A stretch of 24,338 bases of DNA from SVQP01 sp045606685. Lineage in GTDB: Bacteria; Bacillota; Clostridia; Oscillospirales; CAG-272. The position numbers and the translations under genes were made by a program. The stretch covers positions 1-24,338 of the forward strand of contig JAZUSJ010000044.1 in assembly GCA_045606685.1 (NCBI GenBank), written 5' to 3'. The notes beneath the pieces were generated by a model, which was not told the DNA's origin, made no database searches, and worked only from the letters and a program-made list of their open reading frames with translations. Position 1 is the first letter of the stretch. Each line of letters starts with the position of its first letter. This document shows, in pieces, positions 13,188-21,109 of the stretch.

Positions 13188-14756
13188 ATGTCCGAAGCTG
13201 AAAGATTACGACGACAGGAATATAAGCGGAACAGAAAAAAGTGGATCATAATCCAGTCGATCGCTCTTGCGGTCGTATTGGCGATCGCTTTGACTTGTTT
13301 TGTCGTCTATGACAGAATGAACCGAACCTACTACATCGAGTATACCGAAACCGGAGAAGTTGATTACAAGGTGTTCCTTAAGGAGAATCAATTTTTTGAT
13401 AAGGATTACCTTGGTAAGGAGCAATCCTACGTGGCAAGTCTGATCCGCCAGATCACCGCGGATTTTGCTTACGATCTGAACATGGATGCGTCAGGTGTTG
13501 GCTTTGACTATACATATAAGATCGATGCACAGCTGGTCATTGCAAACAAGGATTCGGGAGATTATATCTTTGCTCCCGTGTACGAGCTGGTTCCCACGAC
13601 GCAGAAAACCGTAAATAACGGTAACTGCCTGGAGATCGATCAGAGCGTTGTTATTGATTATAATAAGTATAACGCACTTGCAAACGAATTTATCAATGCG
13701 TACGGTCTCAAGAGCACGACAAGCACGTTGGTCGTAACCATGACGGTTGACGTACTGAGCAGCTGCGAGGAGTTTGAGGATCATAACGAGAATTCCTATT
13801 TTGTTGCCTTGAATATTCCTCTTACCGAGGAGAATTTCAGTATTTTTTCAACCTCCAGTACACCTGAATCGGAAAACAAGGTGCTTGCTTGCAGCGGTGC
13901 GGTCAATCAGAACGTCTTTTTGACAGTTGCGATCGTATTGTTATCGATCGCCGTGCTGCTGGCACTGCTTTTGACAGCGTTTATTTACATTACCAGAAAC
14001 GAAGACGTCAACTATACCAACAAGGTGCGCAAGCTGGTGTCGTCCTACCGTGCCTTCATCCAGCAAATGGAGGGTGAATTTGATACGGAGGGGTATCAGA
14101 TCGTACCCATCAAGACCTTCAACGAAATGCTGGGTATCAGAGATACCATTCAATCTCCTATCCTGATGTTCGAAAACCTCGATCAGACCATGACCGAGTT
14201 TATCATTCCCACAAACACTAAAATCCTGTATACCTTTACGATCAAGGTGGACAATTACGACGATATTTATGCTGAGCCCGAACCCGAGCCTGTCGTGGAG
14301 GAACCCATTCCGGAAGAACCCGAGGAAGAGGTCAGAATTATCGAAGAGGACGTTCCCGAGGAGGAGCTCGAAGAGGCGTTGGCAACTCCGGATATCGTGC
14401 TGGAGGAGGTCAATTACGTAGAAGACAATGATGAAGACTATGAGGGAACCGAAGAGGAGCCCGGAGTTGAGGTCGTTGGTGTTGTTTGGCCCGAACGAGC
14501 AAAGCGCAATAAGGTATACCGCTACGATCCCAACGGAGAAAAGCTTGAGAAGGGAGATTTGGTACTCGTACCGACAAGAGACGTGCATAAAAACAGGGAA
14601 GTGATCCGAAAGGCTGCGATCGCACACGGAAACCATAAGATCGATCCGGCGTCGCATCCTCATGCACTCAAAAAAATCATTGGCGTTATCAGACGCCACG
14701 CAGATGCTGCGCTGGCTCCCATGCCGACAGAATCTGCAGAACAAGACCAAGAATAA
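13188..14756 (+). CDS. DUF5305-like bitopic membrane protein of the SipW operon
   Basis: 522 residues with a basic N-terminus, a membrane helix at 19-41, an extracytoplasmic domain of about 200 residues, and a second helix at about 243-268. A cytoplasmic part follows with an acidic Glu/Pro-rich stretch (EPEPEPVVEEPIPEEPEEE) and a compact C-terminal domain (KVYRYDPNGEKLEKGDLVLVP ... KKIIGVIRR). The external domain plus two helices resembles DUF5305 (PF17231), which from memory occurs beside SipW-type signal peptidases in Firmicutes and archaea. The gene starts 18 bases after the peptidase gene with AAGGAGG in front. It may assist export or assembly of the cargo. The C-terminal domain, perhaps SH3-like, is not recognised. 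Confidence 0.65.
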   Translation: MSEAERLRRQEYKRNRKKWIIIQSIALAVVLAIALTCFVVYDRMNRTYYIEYTETGEVDYKVFLKENQFFDKDYLGKEQSYVASLIRQITADFAYDLNMDASGVGFDYTYKIDAQLVIANKDSGDYIFAPVYELVPTTQKTVNNGNCLEIDQSVVIDYNKYNALANEFINAYGLKSTTSTLVVTMTVDVLSSCEEFEDHNENSYFVALNIPLTEENFSIFSTSSTPESENKVLACSGAVNQNVFLTVAIVLLSIAVLLALLLTAFIYITRNEDVNYTNKVRKLVSSYRAFIQQMEGEFDTEGYQIVPIKTFNEMLGIRDTIQSPILMFENLDQTMTEFIIPTNTKILYTFTIKVDNYDDIYAEPEPEPVVEEPIPEEPEEEVRIIEEDVPEEELEEALATPDIVLEEVNYVEDNDEDYEGTEEEPGVEVVGVVWPERAKRNKVYRYDPNGEKLEKGDLVLVPTRDVHKNREVIRKAAIAHGNHKIDPASHPHALKKIIGVIRRHADAALAPMPTESAEQDQE

Positions 14757-14783
14757 ACTTCATAAGGAAAGGAGAGTGTGGTT

Positions 14784-16232
14784 ATGACAAAGAGAACGGT
14801 CGTTGTGCTTTGCGCCGCGCTCTCTTTTATCTGTTGCTTCATTTCCATCGGATATGCCGAGCTGACAGATACTCTGAGTATCAGAGGCTCAGCAGAGATC
14901 GAGATCCCATACGGACTTTTCATTATTAACATCCAACCCAAAAATGCAGCCACAAGGCTGGACGTTACCGACGTCAGCTTTGCACAGTATTCCACAACGG
15001 TGGATTGTGCGTTGAGTAAGAGTAACAACAGTCAGTCAGGCTATATCACCTATTTGATCACGGTGTACAATAATACCACGCGTGAATATGCGTACCGAGA
15101 TCTGTATTACCAGACATCGGTCAACGGATATCATAACAATTTGATCTCAAAGAGCAATGCCAATAACAGAATCGGTGTTGTGACAAGCTTTCCCGAGGGG
15201 AAGATCGTGCCTGCAGGAGAAAAAATGACCTTTGAAGTTACGTACACGTTGGGCTCGTCCCGTGACTCCTTGCCGGCAGGAACTACGCATAAAACGCTGA
15301 TCAATTATCAGTTTGGTATCAACGTAGACTCCGAGGCGGAGGCGGTGGATGTTGTTCATGAAAAATTTTTGGATATCTTGAACACGACCTCTACGTATGA
15401 AAAGCTGGTGGACGTTCTGGATAACAAGTTTGACGGCAGACAGGAATGGACGTCGAACTATGTCGGCAATGTAGGTAACGCAACCTCCGATGACGCCATG
15501 ACGGTCAATACGCTGTTTGCAGGACAGCTGCAGCTGATCATCAACGGGCAAACCAAGCCTGCAACCGTACTGATCAAGCATGAAAATCTTGATAATAATA
15601 CCCAAACAGGTGATGATTACGTTGCAACAAATACAAGCAACGGTGGAGTTTTCCGCGGCTATGGATGCGAAATGACGTTGTATCTGACCACAGATGATCT
15701 TTCAGAGCGGAACGGCTGGGCGCCTGTATACGTTTCTGTCTTTACCTGTGACAGGGATGAGAACGGCAATATCATCAGCGACTGGTATCTGATCGGCGAG
15801 ACCTATAAGGGGACGGCCAATATCGTTGGTTACAACGGCGAGGCCGGCGGTACAGGCTCGTTCGTCACCGATAACTGGATCGCAGATGCAGCAACGTACC
15901 GCGTAACCGATGATTATTCTTACAGCGTTGCCTCCGGAACCACAATCAAGACCTTGACACAGGTGGTTGACCAGAGAATGACCGCGGAATTCCAGCAGCT
16001 ATTGAATGATGCCAAGGCAATGATCGATGACCTGACCTATGCGGGAACCGGTATTACGGTCGTTGAAGAAGCTTACGAAAGGGCATCACCCTTTTATACG
16101 CTTGATGCAAACGGAAATCCCGTAGCCAAGACCAATGTGACGAGAGCGCAGCTCTGTCCCATTGTGCGTCAGCTGGAAACCAATCTGCGCGTTGCACAGG
16201 ATAAGATCGACGAGATCACAGGCAAAAACTGA
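14784..16232 (+). CDS. Second, larger SipW-type cargo protein
   Basis: 482 residues. The N-terminus (VVVLCAALSFICCFISIGYA then ELTDTLSIRGSAEIEI) repeats the signal pattern of the first cargo: a hydrophobic core followed by (A/E)LTDTL.I.G.A. Its mature part has a TasA-like beta region (about 45-185), a middle domain with GYGCEMTLYLTTDD and NGWAPVYVSVFTC, and a helical C-terminus (about 400-482, e.g. LETNLRVAQDKIDEI). It could be an accessory or anchor subunit to the smaller cargo. I prefer ATG at 14784 over GTG at 14778, because GGAGAG (14771-14776) is correctly spaced only for the ATG. A strong terminator follows. Confidence 0.75.
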   Translation: MTKRTVVVLCAALSFICCFISIGYAELTDTLSIRGSAEIEIPYGLFIINIQPKNAATRLDVTDVSFAQYSTTVDCALSKSNNSQSGYITYLITVYNNTTREYAYRDLYYQTSVNGYHNNLISKSNANNRIGVVTSFPEGKIVPAGEKMTFEVTYTLGSSRDSLPAGTTHKTLINYQFGINVDSEAEAVDVVHEKFLDILNTTSTYEKLVDVLDNKFDGRQEWTSNYVGNVGNATSDDAMTVNTLFAGQLQLIINGQTKPATVLIKHENLDNNTQTGDDYVATNTSNGGVFRGYGCEMTLYLTTDDLSERNGWAPVYVSVFTCDRDENGNIISDWYLIGETYKGTANIVGYNGEAGGTGSFVTDNWIADAATYRVTDDYSYSVASGTTIKTLTQVVDQRMTAEFQQLLNDAKAMIDDLTYAGTGITVVEEAYERASPFYTLDANGNPVAKTNVTRAQLCPIVRQLETNLRVAQDKIDEITGKN

Positions 16233-16237
16233 ATCTA

Positions 16238-16276
16238 CCGAAGCACTTCCTCTTTGTTGAGGTGCTTCGGTTTTTT
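16238..16276 (+). terminator. Terminator of the SipW operon
   Basis: CCGAAGCAC (16238-16246) pairs with GTGCTTCGG (16262-16270), followed by six T. It starts 6 bases after the last stop codon. Confidence 0.9.
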
Positions 16277-16299
16277 CTTTGGAATTTGTCAAAAAGGCC

Positions 16300-16328
16300 T
16301 TGCAATTTTCATGCTTCTGCGGTATAAT
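16300..16328 (+). promoter_or_regulatory. Promoter of the peroxidase gene
   Basis: TTGCAA at 16300-16305 and a perfect TATAAT at 16323-16328, 17 bases apart. AATTGAACACAATCAAATTGAG follows within 25 bases and contains short repeats of AATTGA, but it is not a clear OhrR operator. Confidence 0.75.
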
Positions 16329-16373
16329 AAATTGAACACAATCAAATTGAGTAAAATATTACGGAGGTGCGAA

Positions 16374-16919
16374 ATGAACGCATACGAATTTCAGGTCAAG
16401 GCAAGGGACGGCAGTGTAGTATCTCTGGAGAAATATTCGGGTAAGGTTTTGCTGGTGGTCAACACCGCAACCGGCTGCGGATTTACACCGCAGTACAAGG
16501 AGCTGCAGGAGCTGTATGAAGAGCTTGCGCCGCAGGGGCTGGAGATCCTGGATTTCCCCTGCAACCAATTTGGTGAGCAAGCACCGGGCAGCGATGAAGA
16601 GATCCATACCTTCTGCACGGGACGCTTTGGGATCACGTTCCCTCAGTTTGCAAAGGTAGAGGTCAACGGTGAGAACGCCATTCCGCTTTACAAATGGCTG
16701 ACCGAGAACACCAAATTCGGTGGCTTTGGCGCATCTCCCATGGCGCTGATTCTTTCCGGAGTGGTCAAAAAGAATGATAAGGACTATAAGAACAACGGCC
16801 TTATCAAATGGAACTTTACCAAGTTTTTGATAGATCGCAACGGTGAGATCGTGGCACGCTTTGAGCCGACCGATATGAAATCGCTCAGGGCTGCGATCGA
16901 AAAATGCCTGCAGGCATAA
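16374..16919 (+). CDS. Glutathione peroxidase-family thiol peroxidase (Cys type)
   Basis: 181 residues, standard for the family, with a thioredoxin fold. The catalytic tetrad can be read: Cys35 in NTATGCGFTPQY (Cys in place of selenocysteine), Gln65-Phe in FPCNQFGEQ, and Trp146-Asn in IKWNFTKFLID. Cys81 in HTFCTGRFGITFP is in the position of the resolving Cys, so it is probably reduced by thioredoxin rather than glutathione. It reduces hydrogen peroxide and organic hydroperoxides in the cytoplasm. The start follows GGAGGT at 16363-16368; the frame is open further upstream but without signals. The OhrR-type regulator follows 69 bases later. Confidence 0.92.
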   Translation: MNAYEFQVKARDGSVVSLEKYSGKVLLVVNTATGCGFTPQYKELQELYEELAPQGLEILDFPCNQFGEQAPGSDEEIHTFCTGRFGITFPQFAKVEVNGENAIPLYKWLTENTKFGGFGASPMALILSGVVKKNDKDYKNNGLIKWNFTKFLIDRNGEIVARFEPTDMKSLRAAIEKCLQA

Positions 16920-16988
16920 GGAGAAAACCATGACGTATGCCGTAAGATATATTTATATGATAAAATAAAGAAAAAAGGAGGGAAGGAT

Positions 16989-17420
16989 ATGGATCCGAAT
17001 CAATTTGATGCGCTCAAGCTGGAAAATCAGCTTTGTTTTCCGCTGTATGCCGCAGCGCGCGAGGTGGTCAAGAAATACCGTCCCTTTTTGGACGCGATCG
17101 ATCTGACGTATACACAGTATATCGCCATGATGGTCATGTGGGAGCATGAGCAGATTACTGTCAAGGAGCTTGGTGAGCGGTTGTATCTGGATTCGGGGAC
17201 AGTCACCCCGGTGGTCAAAAGCCTGATTGCCAAGGGACACGTGCAAAAGCAACGCAATCAAGCAGATGAGCGCTCTGTGATCGTGACGCTGACAGGGGAG
17301 GGACGCGTATTGCGCCAAAGAGCAGAGCAGATCCCGCAGCAGGTCGCAGGCTGCATCTCACTTGCCCCCGAAGAAGCCATGCAGCTGTATTCACTGCTTT
17401 ATAAAGTCCTGCAATCATAA
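16989..17420 (+). CDS. ohrR: MarR-family organic hydroperoxide sensor, OhrR-like
   Basis: 143 residues with the MarR winged-helix plan. LENQLCFPLYAAAREV contains Cys16 in the position of the reactive Cys15 of Bacillus OhrR, and Y19 and the nearby LTYTQYIAMMVMWE are also family features. The recognition helix region is LDSGTVTPVVKSLIAKGHVQKQRNQADERSV. When the Cys is oxidised by organic hydroperoxides, OhrR releases its operator. Classical partners are ohr genes; here the neighbour is a Cys-type peroxidase, which it probably controls (inference). AAAAAGGAGGG precedes the ATG. The Cys is a single sensor; no second Cys is evident. Confidence 0.85.
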   Translation: MDPNQFDALKLENQLCFPLYAAAREVVKKYRPFLDAIDLTYTQYIAMMVMWEHEQITVKELGERLYLDSGTVTPVVKSLIAKGHVQKQRNQADERSVIVTLTGEGRVLRQRAEQIPQQVAGCISLAPEEAMQLYSLLYKVLQS

Positions 17421-17429
17421 AGCACCCCT

Positions 17430-17456
17430 AAGGCTGAGCCGCGGCTCGGCCTTTTT
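17430..17456 (+). terminator. Terminator of ohrR
   Basis: AAGGCTGAGCC (17430-17440) pairs with GGCTCGGCCTT (17443-17453) with one G-T wobble, then a T run. Confidence 0.88.
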
Positions 17457-17492
17457 GACGCTTTGGTACGTAAGAATTGCTGTTTTTTGGAA

Positions 17493-17521
17493 TTGCATTT
17501 GCGGTGATTTTGTGGTATACT
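17493..17521 (+). promoter_or_regulatory. Promoter of the first sigma/LRR cassette
   Basis: TTGCAT at 17493-17498 and TATACT at 17516-17521, 17 bases apart: a housekeeping-type promoter about 115 bases before the sigma gene. I could not identify a convincing ECF-type promoter that would show self-activation. Confidence 0.6.
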
Positions 17522-17635
17522 GAAGAAAACTGTTCAAGATCGAAAAATTTTCAAAAAAACTGTCAAATATTCGTCAAAACGCTGTGTATACAGATGACGT
17601 GTACATGGCACGTGAAAAGACGAAAGGAGTCGACA

Positions 17636-18196
17636 ATGCAAGACCAAGAAATTATTGATTTGTACAACAAGCGCGACGAGCAGGCCATCGTACAGACCGA
17701 AAGCAAGTACGGTTCTTACTGCATGAGCATCGCGCAAAACATCCTGCAGAATATGCAGGATAGTGAGGAATGCGTCAACGACACGTGGCTGCATACCTGG
17801 AATTCCATTCCGCCCGCGCAGCCGAACAATCTGCGCACCTACCTTGGAAAGATCACGCGCAATCTTTCCTTCAACCGCTATGAAATGCGCAATCGCCAGA
17901 AGCGAGGCGGTGGAGAGGTGGTGCTGGCGCTGGACGAGATCGGCCAAGTGGCATCTGCCGAGGCCGATTTGGCAGCACATATCGAAAGGCAAGAGTTTGC
18001 ACGCATTCTCAATGCCTTTTTGTGGAGCCTGCCCGAGCGTGATTGCAGCATTTTCATTCGCCGCTACTATTACGTGGAGAGCGTGGATGAGATCGCAGAT
18101 CGCTTTGCGCTGAGCAAGGCGGCCGTGTTCAAAATTCTGTCGCGTGCGCGGAACAAGCTGCGCACAGCCTTGGAGCAGGAGGGCTACACGGTATGA
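17636..18196 (+). CDS. ECF-like RNA polymerase sigma factor (cassette 1)
   Basis: 186 residues with sigma region 2 (about 20-90, NMQDSEECVNDTWLHTWNSIP and YLGKITRNLSFNRYEMRNR) and region 4 (about 125-180, LPERDCSIFIRRYYY ... FALSKAAVFKILSRARNKL, a helix-turn-helix). This two-domain layout is that of extracytoplasmic-function sigma factors. I chose ATG 17636, which follows GAAAGGAG and matches the paralogue at 20549; the frame extends upstream without a binding site. Its last codons overlap the membrane LRR gene (ATGA at 18193-18196), so the two are translationally coupled. The paralogue is the same length and about two-thirds identical by eye. Confidence 0.9.
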   Translation: MQDQEIIDLYNKRDEQAIVQTESKYGSYCMSIAQNILQNMQDSEECVNDTWLHTWNSIPPAQPNNLRTYLGKITRNLSFNRYEMRNRQKRGGGEVVLALDEIGQVASAEADLAAHIERQEFARILNAFLWSLPERDCSIFIRRYYYVESVDEIADRFALSKAAVFKILSRARNKLRTALEQEGYTV

Positions 18197-20214
18197 AAAA
18201 TATGATCCTTTTACGTTGGATGGAGGACATTGATCCCATCCTGATCGAGCGCGCAGACCGTTACGTTTCCAAGCACCGCAGCCGCACGCTGCGTACGCTT
18301 CTGATCGCAGCCGCAGCCGCTTTGCTGATCGTTGCAATGCTGAGCGCGGTTTCCTTGATGATGCTGGATTCTTATGCCGAGCAGAATTATCCCGAATACG
18401 ATGGCACCGTGCTGCACGCGCTTGATTTCGTGCTGACGCAGGACCAAAACCCCGTAGCAGAAGCACTTGGCGAGCAAAACAGAGCGTCCTTGCACACACT
18501 GTTCAACGCGCTGCGCGGCATTGAGTCTGAGCCCGAGCCAGAACCCGAGCCCGAGCAAACGACAGGCTCCGAGGGCTTGCTTTATGAACGCTTCAGCAAT
18601 GGCACCTGCTCTGTCACGGGCATGGGGGATTGCAAGGATCTGCACGTGATCATTCCCAAAAAATCACCCGACGGTGATACGGTCACGGGCATTGCGATGG
18701 GGGCGTTTGAGAATTGCGTCAGTATTACGCGTGTGACTATCCCGGACACGGTGACCGTGATCCATGAGGGCGCGTTCCGCGGCTGCTCAAAGCTGACCGA
18801 GGTCAATATCCCCAAGAGCGTCAGCGTGATCGGCAGAGAGGTCTTCAAAAACTGCTGGAAGCTGGAAAAGCTGCATATTCCGGATAGTGTCGTCAGCATC
18901 GGTACAGGCGTCACGGGCATGTGTATCCTGCTGGAGAGCCTTACGGTCGATGAGCAAAACCTTACGTATTACAGCCAAGACAACTGCCTGATTGAAAAAG
19001 GCAGCGGCAAGCTGATCGCAGGCTGTGAGAGCAGCGTGATACCCGAAGGCGTGACAAGCATTGAACCGTATGCGTTCTACTGCATGTCGGGCTTGCGAAC
19101 CCTTACCGTTCCCGAGGGAGTCACAAGCATTGGCGAGCAGGCGTTTCTTGGCTGCTCTGCGCTGCGCGAGGTATCGCTGCCCACTACGTTAAAGAGCATT
19201 GATTACAAAGCGTTTTCGGAATGCACAACGCTGCGCACCGTCAACGTATCCGAGGGCCTTGTCGAAATCGCTCCGTATGCCTTTGAAAAATGCGAACGCT
19301 TGGAAAACATCACTCTGCCAAGCACGCTGCAAAGTCTTGGCCAAGGCGCATTTACGGATTGCGCTGCCTTGACCGAGATCGATATTCCGCAGGGAATGAC
19401 GCAAATCGACATCGGTGTTTTTCAGGGCTGCTCCTCGCTTGTGCGCGTGGGGATCCCGGATAGCGTGACCCAAATTAACACTTATGCATTCTGTGGGTGC
19501 CATTCACTTGCATCGATCGATCTGCCGGATGCGATCACAAGCATCTCGGGCCATACCTTTGAGGCCTGCTGGTCGCTTCTCGAGATCACCATTCCCGAAG
19601 GTGTCACAAGCATAGGCGTAAGCGCATTCTCAAATTGCGACAGCCTGGTAACCTTAAAGCTCCCCGAGAGCGTGGAAAGGCTTGGGGCATATGCCTTTGG
19701 CGGATGCAACAACTTGGTTGACGTGTACATCCCCGCAGGGCTTGTCCACATGAACGAGAACGTCTACGGCATTGCAGACGCATTTCAAAAATGCTATAGC
19801 CTGACCAATCTTGTAGTCGCTGCGGATAACCCCAGATATAAGAGCGAAGGGAATTGCCTGATCGATAAGCAGACAGGTGTGCTGTTGGCGGCCAACGCAT
19901 ACAGCAAAATCCCCGAGGGAGTTACCGTGATCGGAGCCGGGGTGTTTGAGGTTACGGACGCTACGAGAATTGAGATCCCACATGGGGTGACCAGTATCGG
20001 TCTGTATGCTTTTTTAAATGCCACGGATCTGAAGAGCATTGTCATTCCCGCCAGCGTTACAAGTATAGATAGTCATGCGTTTGGGATGTGCTTCAATCTT
20101 AAAAACGTGTGGTTTACAGGCACGCAAGCACAGTGGGAGCAGATCGATTTCGGTGAAGGCAACGAGGATCTGCTGGGTGCCACCGTGCATTTTGAATACG
20201 TACCTGAGGAATAA
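18193..20214 (+). CDS. Single-pass membrane protein with BspA-type LRR ectodomain, putative anti-sigma/sensor (cassette 1)
   Basis: 673 residues. A cytoplasmic N-terminus of about 33 residues with the motif RWMEDIDPILIERAD is followed by one membrane helix (34-57), a conserved juxtamembrane segment (LDSYAEQNYPEYDGTVLHALD) and a short EPEPEPEP linker. About 18 leucine-rich repeats of the BspA/LRR_5 type follow from about 145 to 655 (units like AF.(G/N)C.SL..(I/V).IP..VT.I). The last repeat leads into WFTGTQAQWEQIDFG, a common ending of clostridial BspA proteins. Coupling to a sigma gene and the short conserved cytoplasmic tail suggest that it holds the sigma factor at the membrane and senses ligands outside (inference). 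It has no zinc-binding anti-sigma motif. Confidence 0.8.
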   Translation: MKNMILLRWMEDIDPILIERADRYVSKHRSRTLRTLLIAAAAALLIVAMLSAVSLMMLDSYAEQNYPEYDGTVLHALDFVLTQDQNPVAEALGEQNRASLHTLFNALRGIESEPEPEPEPEQTTGSEGLLYERFSNGTCSVTGMGDCKDLHVIIPKKSPDGDTVTGIAMGAFENCVSITRVTIPDTVTVIHEGAFRGCSKLTEVNIPKSVSVIGREVFKNCWKLEKLHIPDSVVSIGTGVTGMCILLESLTVDEQNLTYYSQDNCLIEKGSGKLIAGCESSVIPEGVTSIEPYAFYCMSGLRTLTVPEGVTSIGEQAFLGCSALREVSLPTTLKSIDYKAFSECTTLRTVNVSEGLVEIAPYAFEKCERLENITLPSTLQSLGQGAFTDCAALTEIDIPQGMTQIDIGVFQGCSSLVRVGIPDSVTQINTYAFCGCHSLASIDLPDAITSISGHTFEACWSLLEITIPEGVTSIGVSAFSNCDSLVTLKLPESVERLGAYAFGGCNNLVDVYIPAGLVHMNENVYGIADAFQKCYSLTNLVVAADNPRYKSEGNCLIDKQTGVLLAANAYSKIPEGVTVIGAGVFEVTDATRIEIPHGVTSIGLYAFLNATDLKSIVIPASVTSIDSHAFGMCFNLKNVWFTGTQAQWEQIDFGEGNEDLLGATVHFEYVPEE

Positions 20215-20243
20215 GCAATACCAATAAATTAATGAAAACATAC

Positions 20244-20348
20244 CCCCGCCCCTGTCATCCTTGAGCAAGCAGCCCTCTTTTTAAGATTCTTCGCTGCGCT
20301 CAAGAATGACAAAAAGAGGGCTGCGCTGCGAAGGATCTTGGGGCGGGG
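20244..20348. repeat. Self-nested intergenic repeat element
   Basis: The ends CCCCGCCCC (20244-20252) and GGGGCGGGG (20340-20348) are exact complements. Inside are GCAGCCCTCTTTTT (20269-20282) and its exact complement (20311-20324). The centre 20283-20310 read on the minus strand is GTCATTCTTGAGC followed by GCAGCGAAGAATCTT. The same unit on the plus strand is split in two: GTCATCCTTGAGC (20254-20266) and GCTGCGAAGGATCTT (20325-20339). So one copy of the unit appears to have a reversed copy inserted in it. Similar units are scattered between genes in gut Clostridia assemblies, from memory. The rest of the gap 20215-20505 shows nothing recognisable. Confidence 0.75.
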
Positions 20349-20505
20349 CGTGCCGTGCTTTCTTCACTTAATGAAATTGGAGGAGCAAGGGAAAGTAAGC
20401 CCCGAAATCATCCAAAAAAAATTTGTTAAAACGTGTCAGTCTTCCGCCTGTTTGTTGTGAATATAGGTAAGGGACAATCAAATCCAACACCGTAAGGAGG
20501 AAGAC

Positions 20506-20571
20506 ATGAAAACAAAAACGCCCAAAATACCAAAGAAAGGGGATGCTTATGCAAGACGAGCAGATCATTGA
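20506..20571 (+). CDS. Possible 21-codon leader peptide overlapping the second sigma gene
   Basis: MKTKTPKIPKKGDAYARRAD-H, a basic peptide, begins 5 bases after a perfect TAAGGAGG at 20493-20500. Its stop (TGA 20569-20571) lies 23 bases inside the sigma gene in another frame. The binding site is stronger than that of the sigma gene itself. It may couple or tune sigma translation; alternatively it is only chance. Confidence 0.35.
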   Translation: MKTKTPKIPKKGDAYARRADH

Positions 20572-21109
20572 TCTCTACAATCAAAGAAAAGAGCAGGCGA
20601 TCGTGGAAACAGACGCCAAATACGGCCCGTACTGCATGAGCATCGCCCTGAATATCCTTGAAAATATGCAGGACAGCGAGGAATGTGTCAACGACACCTG
20701 GCTGCAAACCTGGAACTCGATCCCGCCTGCGCATCCGAGCGATCTGCGCACCTATCTTGGCAAGATCACGCGCAATCTCTCGATCAATCGTTTGAAGTAC
20801 CGCATGCGCGCCAAGCGCGGCGGCGGTCAAACCGAGCTTGCGCTGGACGAGCTTGGGGAGATCGCTGCGCCCGACTCTGATATTGCTGCGCAGATAGCCA
20901 AGCAGGATTTTGTACGTATCCTGAACAAATTTTTGTGGAGCTTACCCGAGCGTGATTGCAATATTTTTATCCGTCGCTACTATTTTGCGGATAGCCCGGA
21001 AAGCATTGCCAAGCGTTATCGGATCAGCCACGATGCCGTGCTGAAAATTCTCTCCCGCGCAAGAAAAAAGCTCAAGGCGAGCTTGGAAGAGGAGGGATAT
21101 ACCGTATGA
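20549..21109 (+). CDS. ECF-like RNA polymerase sigma factor (cassette 2)
   Basis: 186 residues, same length and architecture as the cassette 1 sigma factor: region 2 (NMQDSEECVNDTWLQTWNSIP, YLGKITRNLSINRLKYRMR) and region 4 (LPERDCNIFIRRYYF ... ISHDAVLKILSRARKKL). The most divergent stretch is the recognition-helix neighbourhood of region 4 (FALSKAAVFK versus RISHDAVLK), which could give different promoter preference. Start at 20549 (after AAAGGGG) rather than 20543 agrees with the paralogue. It overlaps the next gene by ATGA at 21106-21109. No clear promoter was found upstream; read-through from cassette 1 is possible if the repeat at 20244-20348 does not terminate it. Confidence 0.9.
   Translation: MQDEQIIDLYNQRKEQAIVETDAKYGPYCMSIALNILENMQDSEECVNDTWLQTWNSIPPAHPSDLRTYLGKITRNLSINRLKYRMRAKRGGGQTELALDELGEIAAPDSDIAAQIAKQDFVRILNKFLWSLPERDCNIFIRRYYFADSPESIAKRYRISHDAVLKILSRARKKLKASLEEEGYTV

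Noticed and set aside
16930..16968. 12-codon ORF (MTYAVRYIYMIK) with AAGGAG in front, between the peroxidase and ohrR genes
   Set aside because: Very short, no recognisable peptide; the AAGGAG partly overlaps the peroxidase stop codon. It may be chance or a remnant; too weak to call.
17636..20214. LRR protein as a simple adhesin only
   Set aside because: Stop/start overlap with the sigma gene, repeated in the second cassette, and the conserved cytoplasmic tail argue for a regulatory role, although adhesion is not excluded.
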